From: Acidovorax sp. HMWF029
GTDB taxonomy: Bacteria; Pseudomonadota; Gammaproteobacteria; Burkholderiales; Burkholderiaceae_C
Direction of reading: 5' to 3'
Length of the DNA: 38,243 nucleotides
NCBI RefSeq assembly: GCF_003060895.1
Contig: NZ_QAIH01000052.1
Location: 1-38,243 of the forward strand
Shown here: positions 24,035-32,212 of the stretch, piece after piece
Position numbering within the stretch: the first letter of the stretch is position 1
How the letters are laid out: every line of letters begins with the position of its first letter
Position numbers and translations under genes: made by a program
The notes under the pieces: generated by a model
What the model was told of the DNA's origin: nothing
The model's database searches: none
What the model saw: the letters and a program-made list of their open reading frames with translations, nothing else

Positions 24035-24799
24035 GCTATTGATTTTGTAGCTTTCGCTGTCTGCTGCACGCAGGTCCGTTGCGAGCACGGCACGCTCGTC
24101 AAACACAAAACACCCGCCGTGGTAATGCGCGCCGTCGGTCAGTTCAAAGTACTTGAGGATGCCGCCCTCCAGCTGGTAGACATGTTGCAGGCCTTCCTCG
24201 CGCATGAGGATGGCCGCCTTTTCGCAGCGGATGCCGCCCGTGCAAAAGCTCACCACGGTTTTGTCGTGCAACTCGGCCTTGTGGGCGCGCAGGGCGGGCG
24301 GAAACTCGGTGAACTTGTCGATGCGCCAGTCGATAGCGTTGTCGAAGGTGCCAGCATCCACCTCAAAGGCGTTGCGTGTGTCGAGTGTGACCACCTCGCG
24401 ACCCTCGTCGTCATGGCCCTGCGCAAGCCATCGGTGCAGCGTGGCCGGGTCCACCGACGGTGCGCGTCCTTCGGCGGGCCGGATGGTGGGGTGGTCCATG
24501 CGGATGATCTCGCGCTTGACCTTGACCAGCATCTTGCGAAACGGCACCGTGGCAGACCAGCTCTCCTTGGGCTGCACGTCGGCAAACCGGGCGTCGGTGC
24601 GCAACTGCCCGACAAAGCCGCGCACCGCATCGGCAGGCCCCGCCAGAAAGAAGTTGATGCCTTCTTCGGCCAGCAGGATGGTGCCCTTGAGTTGTGCGGC
24701 CACCGCGCGTTCGTGCAGCACCTCACGCAGCGCAGCAGCATCGGGCAGCGGCACAAACTTGTAGCAGGAGATGTTGAGGACGGTGTGGGTGGTATTCAC
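24032..24799 (-). CDS. trhO: tRNA U34 hydroxylase (rhodanese-like, YceA/TrhO family)
   Basis: A 255-residue protein of the UPF0176/TrhO family, which makes 5-hydroxyuridine at position 34 of certain tRNAs. An N-terminal acylphosphatase-like region ([11 protein letters not shown] through [11 protein letters not shown]) precedes a rhodanese domain with the active-site loop [10 protein letters not shown] (about residue 185). The cysteine-rich tail of enterobacterial homologues is absent. The open frame continues upstream to 24886, but that would cross a terminator hairpin (24818-24835), so I take the GTG at 24799, two residues before TTHTVLN. The final codons SYKINS and the TAA stop are encoded by an AT-rich repeat (24034-24052). 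Confidence 0.88.
   Translation of the reverse strand: MNTTHTVLNISCYKFVPLPDAAALREVLHERAVAAQLKGTILLAEEGINFFLAGPADAVRGFVGQLRTDARFADVQPKESWSATVPFRKMLVKVKREIIRMDHPTIRPAEGRAPSVDPATLHRWLAQGHDDEGREVVTLDTRNAFEVDAGTFDNAIDWRIDKFTEFPPALRAHKAELHDKTVVSFCTGGIRCEKAAILMREEGLQHVYQLEGGILKYFELTDGAHYHGGCFVFDERAVLATDLRAADSESYKINS
24034..24052. repeat. AT-rich hairpin element at the trhO stop
   Basis: AGCTA-ttgattttg-TAGCT is a perfect 5-base inverted repeat resembling the GCTATT...AATAGC hairpin of the element in gluQ. It supplies the last five sense codons and, with 24032-24033, the stop of trhO. The following GCTTTCGCTG... may be a worn remainder of the element. Confidence 0.55.
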
Positions 24800-24817
24800 G
24801 GCAGTAAAAATGCACAA

Positions 24818-24835
24818 AGGCCCGCTGGCGGGCCT
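24818..24835 (-). terminator. Intrinsic terminator after the FlhG-like gene
   Basis: AGGCCCG (24818-24824) and CGGGCCT (24829-24835) form a 7-base-pair GC-rich stem with a CTGG loop. On the minus strand it is followed by TTTGTGCATTTTT. It lies 58 bases after the stop of the ATPase gene and before the chosen trhO start. Confidence 0.65.
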
Positions 24836-24892
24836 GTGGGTCACAGTGGCCGGGTTGCGCTCGGGGGCGCAGCCGGACGTGTTCACTTTTTC

Positions 24893-25750
24893 TCAGGCGG
24901 CGGGTGACAGTAGCGTGGTTTCTATCTTGTTGGCCAGTTGGGCGATGGCCAGCGCCGCCGGGCAGCCAGGGGTTTGCAACAGCAGCAGCTGGCGGCGCAT
25001 CACTGCATCGCGCACCGATGGGTCGGCGGGAATGTCGCCCATGTGGATCAGACGCATGGGGCGGCCCGATTCGGTGCTCACAAAGCGGTCTAGCACCTGC
25101 TGCAGCTGGCTGGTAATGGCGCGACCGTCGCCGGGGCGCGCGGCCTGGTTGATGACCATGCGCACATGCTGGCGCTTTTGCTGCATGGCCAGCACTTTGA
25201 TGGCGGCGTAGGCGTCGGTCAGCGATGTGGGCTCGGGCGTGGCCACGATCAGAACCTCGGAGGCCAGGGACACCGAGAACAGCACAACGTCGGAGATGCC
25301 AGCGCCGGTGTCTAGCAGCACCACGTCGTAGCGCGGGGTGAGCGCCTGGATCACACTCAAGAATTGGTTGCGAACTTCGGGCGTGAGGCGCGAATACTCC
25401 ACCATGCCGGAGCCCGCCAGCAGCACATCGAAACCGCCGGGGGCGGCAATGACGGCGTCGTCCAGCGCAGCTTTGCCAGTGAAGACGTCGTGCAGCGTGA
25501 TCTTGGGATGCAGGTTCAGCACCACGTCCAGGTTGGCCAGGCCCAGGTCGGCGTCCAGCACGAGCACGCGCTGGCCCCGGCGGGTGAGGGCGGCGGCGAG
25601 GTTGGCGGAAACAAAGGTTTTGCCCACGCCACCCTTGCCGCTGGTGACAGCAATGATGCGTGCGCCATCCTGGGCGGCGGGTGTTGGTATGGCGGGGCCT
25701 GCAGAGGCTGCAGGCGTGGTGGGTTGAGGGGTCAGCGCGTCGCTCATCAT
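24893..25750 (-). CDS. FlhG/FleN-like MinD-family ATPase
   Basis: A 285-residue deviant-Walker P-loop ATPase. The Walker A motif is SGKGGVGKT (about residues 37-45), and DADLGLANLDVVLNLHPK is the FlhG/FleN/YlxH signature. DTGAGISDVV and EPTSLTDAYAAIK are also diagnostic of that branch rather than of MinD or ParA. FlhG proteins control flagellar number and, in Pseudomonas, restrain the c-di-GMP-responsive FleQ. No flagellar gene is near. The gene follows a GGDEF cyclase by seven bases, so both are probably co-transcribed. An Ala/Pro-rich leader of about 30 residues replaces the usual N-terminus. ATG at 25750, or the next codon at 25747. Confidence 0.85.
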   Translation of the reverse strand: MMSDALTPQPTTPAASAGPAIPTPAAQDGARIIAVTSGKGGVGKTFVSANLAAALTRRGQRVLVLDADLGLANLDVVLNLHPKITLHDVFTGKAALDDAVIAAPGGFDVLLAGSGMVEYSRLTPEVRNQFLSVIQALTPRYDVVLLDTGAGISDVVLFSVSLASEVLIVATPEPTSLTDAYAAIKVLAMQQKRQHVRMVINQAARPGDGRAITSQLQQVLDRFVSTESGRPMRLIHMGDIPADPSVRDAVMRRQLLLLQTPGCPAALAIAQLANKIETTLLSPAA

Positions 25751-25757
25751 CTAACTT

Positions 25758-26531
25758 TCAGTAGGCGCTGCCTGTGGGGTTGGGGTCCAGCGGGGGCAGG
25801 TCGCCCCAACCCGATGGGGTGTAGAGCGGGCCAAACAACAGGCTTTTCTCTTCGGCACTGACGGTGCTGTCGGGTTGCTCCTCAATGCTGATGCGGTTGC
25901 GTCCGGCCGATTTGGCCTGGTAGAGCTGGTGGTCGGCGCGGTCGGTCCACAACAAGGTGGTGGAGCGGATCCACTGCATGGCAAAGGCGCCGCCGACACT
26001 CACCGTCACGTTCAGTTCCACCCCAGGCGAGATTCGGATGGGCGTGTTGGCAACGGCCCGGCGGATGCGCTCGGCCACCACGCGGCCAAAGGCCGCCTGA
26101 CAGGCTGGCAGCACCACGGCGAACTCCTCGCCGCCATAGCGGGCCAGGGTATCCATGGGGCGCACGCAGGCGCTGAGCGTGCGTGCCACCGATTGCAGCA
26201 CTACATCGCCCGCCGGGTGACCATGCGTGTCGTTCACCTTCTTGAAATGGTCGATATCGAGCATGAGCAGCAGGGCTGCTTCGCCCGAGCGCGTCACGCG
26301 GTCAATCTCGCGTTCCAGCACGGCACGGAAATGCCGGCGGTTGGCCAGGCCCGTGAGTGGGTCTTTGAGGGACAGCTCGCACAGGCCGTCGATCAGGCCT
26401 TGCAAGTAGCACGAAGGGCTTTCCCGGTGCAACGCTGCTTCGCTGCCGCCGGCCTGAGCGACCAGCGCGTGAGCAGTGTCCAGGCGAAGTTCGCGCAGAT
26501 CTACTAGATGGGAGGCCGCAGAGTCAGACAC
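25758..26531 (-). CDS. Diguanylate cyclase (GGDEF)
   Basis: A 257-residue soluble cyclase. A short N-terminal helical region of about 55 residues is followed by DPLTGLANRRHFRAVLE, LDIDHFKKVND and the active site GGEEF at residues 133-137. The RxxD inhibitory site (RPMD) lies five residues before it. The C-terminal 35 residues after NRISIEEQ are an unassigned, Pro-rich tail. It lacks a membrane sensor, so control may come through the N-terminus or a partner. The start is a GTG at 26531 without a clear Shine-Dalgarno. It is directly upstream of the FlhG-like ATPase gene. Confidence 0.88.
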   Translation of the reverse strand: MSDSAASHLVDLRELRLDTAHALVAQAGGSEAALHRESPSCYLQGLIDGLCELSLKDPLTGLANRRHFRAVLEREIDRVTRSGEAALLLMLDIDHFKKVNDTHGHPAGDVVLQSVARTLSACVRPMDTLARYGGEEFAVVLPACQAAFGRVVAERIRRAVANTPIRISPGVELNVTVSVGGAFAMQWIRSTTLLWTDRADHQLYQAKSAGRNRISIEEQPDSTVSAEEKSLLFGPLYTPSGWGDLPPLDPNPTGSAY

Positions 26532-26633
26532 AAATCGAGCAAAGAGAGTTTGCGCAGTGTACCAGTGGCAGGGGCTGGCCAGCCCCTGCCCGGGGTGTAG
26601 GTAAAACCCGGGCAGTGGCTTGCCTGGCGGCGT

Positions 26634-28322
26634 TCATGCCCTGGCGACAGGCTCGGGCAACTGCTGCATGGCCATCAGCATGTCGGCGTCGGTGCGGTAC
26701 ATGGCCAGCCCGGCGCGCGCCTGCAGCAGGCCCGCCTGCCTGAGCACCTGCTCGGCGGGCAGCTTGAGGCCGCTCAGGTGCAGGGTTCCGCCCCTGGATT
26801 GCATCAGCGCCAGCAGCTGCGCGAAGGTCTCCACCCCTGTAACGTCGATGCGGTTGATGGGCTGGGCCAGCAGGCACAGGTGCACCACGTCGGGGTGTTG
26901 GGCCAGGTGCTCGGCCACCCGCCGCTCAAGCGCACTGGCCGAGGCAAAGTCGAGCTCGGCGTCCATGCGCAGTGCCAGCAACCGGGGCGCCAGTGGGGGC
27001 AGGTGCCACAGGTGGCGGTCGCGCAGGCTGCCGTCGGGGTGCAGGCCCACTTCAATAATGCGCGGGTGCAGCCGCTGGTAGAGAAAGTGGCTCAGGTTGA
27101 CCAGCAGCCCCACCAGCACGCCCCAGTACATGCGCGGCGCCGTGGCCAGGGTCAGGGCAAAGGTGATACCACCGATCACGGCCTCGACCCGCGACACCCG
27201 CCACAGCCGCAGCAGCGTGCCGGGCTTGATGAGGCTGGTCACGGCCGTGACCACCACAGCAGCCAGCACCGACTGCGGCACGTGGTACAGCGCGGGTGTA
27301 AGCCACAGCAGCGCCACCAGCACCAGGCTCAGCGCAAACAGCGTGGCCCAGCCGCTTTTGGCTCCGGCATAGAGGTTGATGGCCGAGCGGGAGAACGACG
27401 CGCTGGTGGCGAAGCTGCCGCACAGGCCGCTGCTGATCTTGGCCAGGCCTTGGCCGATCAGGTCCTGGTTTTCGTTCCATTGTTCCCCCGAGCGCTGGCT
27501 CTCGACCTTGGCACTGGAGGCCGTTTCCAGAAAGCTCACCAGCGTGACCACCAGCACAGGCATCACCAGGGCCGAAAAGCTGGACCAAGGCAAGGCTCCC
27601 GGCCAGTAAGGGGCGGGCAGGCCCGAGGGCAGGGCTCCCACCACTGCGCCACCGGCGTCGGCATACCCCAGGGCCCAGCTCAGTGCGCCTGCAGCCCCCA
27701 CGATCACGATGGCAGCCGGAAAACTCGGCCGCCAGCGGCGCGCCAGCACCAGCAGCGCGAGGCTGCCCAGCCCGAAGGCGGCGGCCGTCAGGTCGAACAG
27801 GCCGGGCGAGGGGGTGGTCAGCAGGGTGCTCCACTCTGCGGCCCGCAGGCCGGTGAGCGCACCGAGCTGCGAACCCAGAATCAGCAGAGCCGCGGCCTGC
27901 GTGAAGCCATTGAGCACAGGCGAGGTGACCAGGTTCAGCAGCCACCCAAACCTCGCCAGCCCCATCACCAGCTGCAGCAGGCCCGAGAGCATGGCCATCC
28001 ACGCCGCCATGGCCACCCACTGGGCGCTGCCTGGCTCAGCCAGGCCGGTGAGCGAGGCGCCAATCAGCAGACTGGTGAGTGCCGTTGGCCCCACGCCAAG
28101 CCGGGTGGAGGCACTGAACAGCACAGCGATTAACGCAGGGATCAGCGAGGCGTAGATCCCCGTGACCAGCGGCATGCCCGCCAGCGCGGCATAGGCGACA
28201 CCCTGTGGCACCAGCATCAGGCCCACGGTCATGCCTGCCCAGAACTCGCCCTTGAGCATGTGGCGGTCAGGACGGGGCCATGTGAGAAACGGAAACCAGC
28301 GGGTCAGCAACGGCGAAATCAT
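26634..28322 (-). CDS. SulP-family anion transporter with STAS domain
   Basis: A 562-residue inner-membrane protein of the SLC26/SulP family. The N-terminal part has the signature MTVGLMLVPQGVAYAALAGMPLVTGIYASLIP in the first helices, and about ten to twelve helices follow. The cytoplasmic C-terminus is a STAS domain (about residues 445-555, including NRIDVTGVETFAQLLALM). Sulfate, bicarbonate or another anion may be carried; no sulfur-assimilation gene is adjacent to decide. ATG 28322 is preferred over an in-frame TTG at 28343. It is divergent from the BON lipoprotein gene with 170 bases between. Confidence 0.92.
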   Translation of the reverse strand: MISPLLTRWFPFLTWPRPDRHMLKGEFWAGMTVGLMLVPQGVAYAALAGMPLVTGIYASLIPALIAVLFSASTRLGVGPTALTSLLIGASLTGLAEPGSAQWVAMAAWMAMLSGLLQLVMGLARFGWLLNLVTSPVLNGFTQAAALLILGSQLGALTGLRAAEWSTLLTTPSPGLFDLTAAAFGLGSLALLVLARRWRPSFPAAIVIVGAAGALSWALGYADAGGAVVGALPSGLPAPYWPGALPWSSFSALVMPVLVVTLVSFLETASSAKVESQRSGEQWNENQDLIGQGLAKISSGLCGSFATSASFSRSAINLYAGAKSGWATLFALSLVLVALLWLTPALYHVPQSVLAAVVVTAVTSLIKPGTLLRLWRVSRVEAVIGGITFALTLATAPRMYWGVLVGLLVNLSHFLYQRLHPRIIEVGLHPDGSLRDRHLWHLPPLAPRLLALRMDAELDFASASALERRVAEHLAQHPDVVHLCLLAQPINRIDVTGVETFAQLLALMQSRGGTLHLSGLKLPAEQVLRQAGLLQARAGLAMYRTDADMLMAMQQLPEPVARA

Positions 28323-28492
28323 TGCCCGATTGTCGCGTGTCAATGCAAGGAATTTGCCGTCGCGAGGGGCTACCGCCCGGCATGGCAGCCCGGCACCGTC
28401 CTACAGGCTCTTCGGCCCTGTCTGACCCACATGCCGTATGGGGCTGCCTACAGTGAGGTGAGGGCCATGTTTCAACCGAAAGGAGTCGCAGC
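28323..28492. promoter_or_regulatory. Divergent intergenic region between sulP and the BON lipoprotein gene
   Basis: This 170-base gap must hold promoters for both genes. On the plus strand TACAGT (28449-28454) may be a -10 for the BON gene, but no -35 at correct spacing is seen, which would fit a stress sigma factor. GAAAGGAG at 28478-28485 is the BON gene's ribosome-binding site. Nothing else stands out. Confidence 0.35.
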
Positions 28493-28987
28493 ATGAACAA
28501 CTCGACAATGACCAGTTTCCACCCCACCCATCGTGTGGCCAGCCTGCTGGCGGTGAGCGCTCTGGCCCTGGGCCTCGCGGCCTGTGGCAAGACCGAAGAG
28601 CCCACAGTGGGCCAGCGGCTCGACTCTGCCGTCGAGAAAACCGGGCAAGCCACTGCCGATGCCCGCGCCAAAGCCGAGGCTGCCATGCAGAGTGCGGAAA
28701 CCAAGATGGAGCAGGGCGCAGCCAGCGCTGAAGCGACAGCCAAGCAGGCCGCCGGTGCCGCCAAGGGTGCGATCGATGACGCTGCCATCACCGCCCAGGT
28801 GAACGCAGGCCTGGCCAGAGACCCTGATCTCAGCGCCGTCAAGATCAACGTGGACACCGTGAACGGCAAGGTCACGCTGAACGGCCCTGCGCCTTCCACT
28901 GTGGCCCGCGACCGTGCCGAGACTATCACCAAGGCCGTCAGCGGAGTCACCTCGGTGAACAACCAGCTGGTAGTGAACCCCAGCTAA
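28493..28987 (+). CDS. BON-domain lipoprotein (OsmY-like)
   Basis: A 164-residue exported protein. The signal peptide ends with the lipobox LAAC (Cys at about residue 31), so it should be lipid-anchored. An Ala/Lys/Glu-rich helical stretch (about residues 45-95) with heptad-like spacing is followed by one BON domain (about 96-163, including VNAGLARDPDLSAVKINVDT and NGKVTLNG). BON proteins bind phospholipid surfaces and are often induced by osmotic or stationary stress. ATG 28493 follows a strong GAAAGGAG. Confidence 0.9.
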   Translation: MNNSTMTSFHPTHRVASLLAVSALALGLAACGKTEEPTVGQRLDSAVEKTGQATADARAKAEAAMQSAETKMEQGAASAEATAKQAAGAAKGAIDDAAITAQVNAGLARDPDLSAVKINVDTVNGKVTLNGPAPSTVARDRAETITKAVSGVTSVNNQLVVNPS

Positions 28988-29045
28988 AGCAGCTCCAGCC
29001 CGCATGCATGGCGCCGCCCAGGCTGGACGTGGGCGGCACGCTACC

Positions 29046-30284
29046 ATGGCCGCCATGAAAGACCACGACACCGATCTCGCCACCCGCATCGTCCACCACG
29101 ATTACCTGCCACCCGCCGGTTTTGAAGCACCCCAGCCCGGGGTCTACAAGGCCTCCACCGTCATCTTCCCGAACGTCGCCGCGATGCGTTCGCGCGAATG
29201 GAAGGACAAGAGCGGCTACACCTACGGCCTGCATGGCACACCCACCACCTTCATTCTGGAGGAACGCCTGTGCACGCTGGAAGGTGGCCTGCAGTGCGTG
29301 CTGGTGCCCAGCGGCCTGGCCGCCATTGCCAACGTGGGGCTGGCCCTGCTCAAGCCCGGCGACGAGGTGCTGATCCCCGACAACGCGTATGGCCCCGGCA
29401 AGGACTTCGCCAACGGCGAGTTGGCCCGCTTCGGCGTTACCCATGCGTTTTATGACCCGCTGGACCCGGCGGACCTTGCCGCCCGCATCACCCCCGCCAC
29501 CCGGCTGGTGTGGCTGGAGGCGCCGGGCTCGGTGAGCATGGAGTTTCCCGACCTGTGCGAGCAGGTGCGCATCTGCCGTGCGCGGGGCGTGACCACGGCG
29601 CTGGACAACACCTGGGGCGCGGGCCTGGCGTTTGCGCCGTTTGACCTGACGGGCGACGGCAGCCTGGGTGTGGACATTTCTGCCCATGCCCTGACCAAGT
29701 ACCCCAGCGGCGGTGGCGATGTGCTCATGGGCAGCGTCATCACGCGCGACCTGGGCCTGCACATGAAGATCAAGCTCACGCACATGCGCCTGGGCCTGGG
29801 GGTGGGCGCCAACGATGTGGAGGCCGTGCTGCGGGCGCTGCCCAGCATTGGCTTGCGCTACCGCGCCCACGACGAAGCCGCCCGCGCGTTGGCGCGGTGG
29901 CTGCAACAGCAACCGGCCATTGCACAGGTGCTGCACCCTGCTCTTGACGGTGCGCCCGGCCACGCTCACTGGAAGGCCCTGTGTGGCACAGCACAGGGCG
30001 GGCAGGGCGCGGCGGCGGGCCTGTTCAGTGTGATGATCGACGCGCGCTACACGCAGCAGCAGGTAGACGCGTTCTGCGACGGCCTGCGCCTTTTCAAGCT
30101 GGGCTACAGCTGGGGTGGCCCCATGAGCCTGGTCGTGCCCTACAACATTGGCAGCATGCGCAGCCGTCCTTCGCCGCACCTGAAGCCCGGCACGCTGGTG
30201 CGTTTTTCCGTGGGGCTTGAAGCGGTGGAAGACCTGCGGGGCGATTTGCAGCAGGCCCTGGAGCGCGCCTTTCCCGCCGCTTGA
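29046..30284 (+). CDS. metC: Cystathionine beta-lyase-type PLP enzyme
   Basis: A 412-residue enzyme of the Cys/Met-metabolism PLP family. The PLP lysine is Lys218 in HALTKYPSGG, the phosphate-binding SGLAAIANVGLALL segment lies near residue 90, and LDNTWGAG holds the PLP-ring aspartate. VPYNIGSMRSRPSPH near the C-terminus fits the proteobacterial MetC branch, which cleaves cystathionine to homocysteine. Other trans-sulfuration or C-S lyase activities are possible, so the symbol is a best guess. The start at 29046 (or ATG 29055) has no obvious Shine-Dalgarno; the frame extends to 29004. Confidence 0.85.
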   Translation: MAAMKDHDTDLATRIVHHDYLPPAGFEAPQPGVYKASTVIFPNVAAMRSREWKDKSGYTYGLHGTPTTFILEERLCTLEGGLQCVLVPSGLAAIANVGLALLKPGDEVLIPDNAYGPGKDFANGELARFGVTHAFYDPLDPADLAARITPATRLVWLEAPGSVSMEFPDLCEQVRICRARGVTTALDNTWGAGLAFAPFDLTGDGSLGVDISAHALTKYPSGGGDVLMGSVITRDLGLHMKIKLTHMRLGLGVGANDVEAVLRALPSIGLRYRAHDEAARALARWLQQQPAIAQVLHPALDGAPGHAHWKALCGTAQGGQGAAAGLFSVMIDARYTQQQVDAFCDGLRLFKLGYSWGGPMSLVVPYNIGSMRSRPSPHLKPGTLVRFSVGLEAVEDLRGDLQQALERAFPAA

Positions 30285-30380
30285 GTGGGCTATTCGGCAC
30301 CGCCGCCCGGCAGCCTACGCCGTTCGGGCTACGGGCTTTCCTCAGTGGCGCTGCCGCTGCAGCCGACTTAGTGTTAGGGC

Positions 30381-31253
30381 ATGACCCTGACATCTTCCAA
30401 GCCCGCACCGGACCCACTCAGCACGCCGGACACCTCTGAAGCCCAGCACGCCGAGGCCATTGCAGACCGTGTGAAGGCCCAGACCGCCCAGCCCGTCGAG
30501 GTGCAGCCGCTGCGACTGGCCGACCCCTTGCGCTGGCTGCTGCGGGGGCTGGACGACGTGCGGACGGCGCCGGGCATCGCAGTGTTCTATGGCCTGTGCT
30601 TTTGGGGCATGGCGGTGGTGTTGGGCTGGGTGTTCCGCACGCGGCCTGAGTACACCATGTCCATGGCCAGCGGCTGCCTGCTGCTGGGGCCGTTTCTGGC
30701 CATGGGGCTGTACGACACCAGCCGCAGGCGCGAGGCGGGGCTCAAGCCGCAGCTGAGCGAATCGCTCACCTGCTGGGACAGCCACATGGGCAGCATGGGC
30801 ATGCTCGTGCTGGTGCTCGTGGTGCTGGAGCTGCTCTGGGGCCGCGCGTCGCTGGTGGTGTTTGCGGTGTTCTTCAACACCGGCATGCCGTCCACCACGG
30901 GGGTGCTGCAGGCGGTTTTCAACCCGCAGAACTGGAGTTTTGTGGCGGTGTATTCCGTGGTGGGCGGCGTGTTTGCTGCGCTGGTGTTCTCCACCTCGGT
31001 GGTGTCCATCCCCATGATCCTGGACCGCGACACCGATGCCCTCACCGCAGGCATCACCAGCATGCGTGTGGTACTTGCCAACCCCCTGGTCATGCTGGTG
31101 TGGGGGGCGCTTATCACCACCATCGTTGCGGCATCGCTTTGGTTCTGGGGCGTGGGGTTGCTGCTGGCGGGCCCGGTGCTGGGCTTTGCGAGCTGGCACG
31201 CATACCGCGCGGCGGTTGCGCGGGTCACGCCACCACCGGCTGCTGCGGCGTGA
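30381..31253 (+). CDS. DUF2189-like integral membrane protein
   Basis: A 290-residue predicted inner-membrane protein. About 60 polar N-terminal residues precede six or so hydrophobic segments. The sequence WLLRGLDDVRTAPGIAVFYG and the SYxLGPFLAMGLYDTSRR-like GPFLAMGLYDTSRRREAG are characteristic of the DUF2189 family. Function is unknown. Spacing to the upstream metC-like gene is 96 bases with no clear terminator, and AGGG lies just before the ATG. Confidence 0.82.
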   Translation: MTLTSSKPAPDPLSTPDTSEAQHAEAIADRVKAQTAQPVEVQPLRLADPLRWLLRGLDDVRTAPGIAVFYGLCFWGMAVVLGWVFRTRPEYTMSMASGCLLLGPFLAMGLYDTSRRREAGLKPQLSESLTCWDSHMGSMGMLVLVLVVLELLWGRASLVVFAVFFNTGMPSTTGVLQAVFNPQNWSFVAVYSVVGGVFAALVFSTSVVSIPMILDRDTDALTAGITSMRVVLANPLVMLVWGALITTIVAASLWFWGVGLLLAGPVLGFASWHAYRAAVARVTPPPAAAA

Positions 31254-31262
31254 TGTCCCGAG

Positions 31263-31290
31263 TTGGCTCAATGGAGCATGCTGTTACAGT
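31263..31290 (+). promoter_or_regulatory. Promoter of the small TTG-start gene
   Basis: TTGGCT (31263-31268) and TACAGT (31285-31290) are separated by 16 bases. The predicted start of transcription is about 20 bases before the AGGAAG ribosome-binding site of the small gene. Confidence 0.5.
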
Positions 31291-31317
31291 GGGTCTCTAT
31301 TTCAGGAAGCAACTACC

Positions 31318-31506
31318 TTGGCAACACCTAACTACGGATACGAAAAGCGCCAGCGCGAACTCGCCAAAAAACAGAAAAAAGAAGAGAAGCTGAGGGCCAA
31401 GGCGCACCGCAGGCCGGATGAGCCGCACGGGGACCAGCCCGTTGACGATCAGCCTGCGGGTGACCCGGCCACCCCTGGCCAGCCTGGAGGTGCCGCCAGC
31501 GCCTGA
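31318..31506 (+). CDS. Small highly charged protein of unknown function (TTG start)
   Basis: A 62-residue protein beginning MATPNYGYEKRQRELAKKQK if the TTG at 31318 is read as the start. Residues 8-32 are a Lys/Arg/Glu-rich amphipathic helix; the C-terminal half is rich in Pro, Asp and Gly and is probably disordered. AGGAAG lies nine bases upstream (31304-31309) and a promoter-like pair precedes that. No ATG or GTG is available in frame. I recall similar short basic proteins in related genomes but cannot name a function; nucleic-acid or ribosome binding is only a guess. Confidence 0.6.
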   Translation: MATPNYGYEKRQRELAKKQKKEEKLRAKAHRRPDEPHGDQPVDDQPAGDPATPGQPGGAASA

Positions 31507-31522
31507 CAGCCGGGGGCTGGCG

Positions 31523-32197
31523 TCAGCGCAGCAGTTTTTTCAGTTCCGGCCACACATTGGCCAGCATCTGTGGATGCGCCTCGGCGCGCGGGTGGATGCG
31601 GTCAGGCTGGAACAGGCGGGTTGGGTCTGGCCCATCCGCCACCCCTTTCAGCAGAAAGGGCACCACGGCCGCCTTCTGGGCCTGCGCCACGGTGGCAAAC
31701 AAACCCGCAAACTTGTTCGCGTAGTCGGTGCCATAGTTCGGCGGCACCTGCATTCCCACCAGCAAGACCTTGGCTCCGGCCTTCTGGGCTGCCTGCGTCA
31801 TCCAGGTCAGGTTTTCCTCGGTGTTCTTGAGAGGCAGGCCGCGCAGGGCATCGTTGCCGCCCAGCTCGATCACCACATGGGTAGGCTTGTGCTGGGCCAG
31901 CAGCGCCGCCAGGCGCGAGCGGCCGCCCGAGGTGGTTTCGCCGCTCACGCTGGCATTGACCACAGTGACATTCAGCTTGTCTTGTGCGAGTTGTTTTTCC
32001 AGCAGCGCCACCCAGCCCGTGCCGCGCGCCAGGCCGTATTCGGCGCTCAGCGAGTCGCCCAGCACCAGCAGCAGGGGCGTGCGTGCGGGCGTGGCGGGGG
32101 CCTTGGTTTGGGCCAGGGCGGCCGGGGTGCAAAGCCCCACCAATGCTCCGGTGGCTGCGCTCACGATAAAGTGGCGCCGACGCAGGTATCGAATCAA
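31523..32197 (-). CDS. TesA-like arylesterase / lysophospholipase (SGNH hydrolase)
   Basis: A 224-residue exported GDSL hydrolase. A signal peptide (about residues 1-31, ending PAALAQ) precedes LLVLGDSLSAEYGL with the catalytic serine, SVSGETTSGG, and ELGGNDALRGLP with the oxyanion Asn. The Asp-x-x-His pair is in QPDRIHPRA. Multifunctional thioesterase, esterase and lysophospholipase activity is typical of TesA. No ATG fits the signal peptide; TTG 32197 is preceded by GAAAGGA at good spacing. It is divergent from a YbbA-like ABC ATPase, as tesA and ybbA are in Escherichia coli. Confidence 0.87.
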   Translation of the reverse strand: MIRYLRRRHFIVSAATGALVGLCTPAALAQTKAPATPARTPLLLVLGDSLSAEYGLARGTGWVALLEKQLAQDKLNVTVVNASVSGETTSGGRSRLAALLAQHKPTHVVIELGGNDALRGLPLKNTEENLTWMTQAAQKAGAKVLLVGMQVPPNYGTDYANKFAGLFATVAQAQKAAVVPFLLKGVADGPDPTRLFQPDRIHPRAEAHPQMLANVWPELKKLLR

Positions 32198-32212
32198 AGC
32201 AAAAATCCTTTC

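Noticed and set aside
24799-24886. Longer N-terminus for trhO starting at 24886
   Set aside because: It would require translation through the terminator hairpin at 24818-24835 and adds residues not expected in the family.
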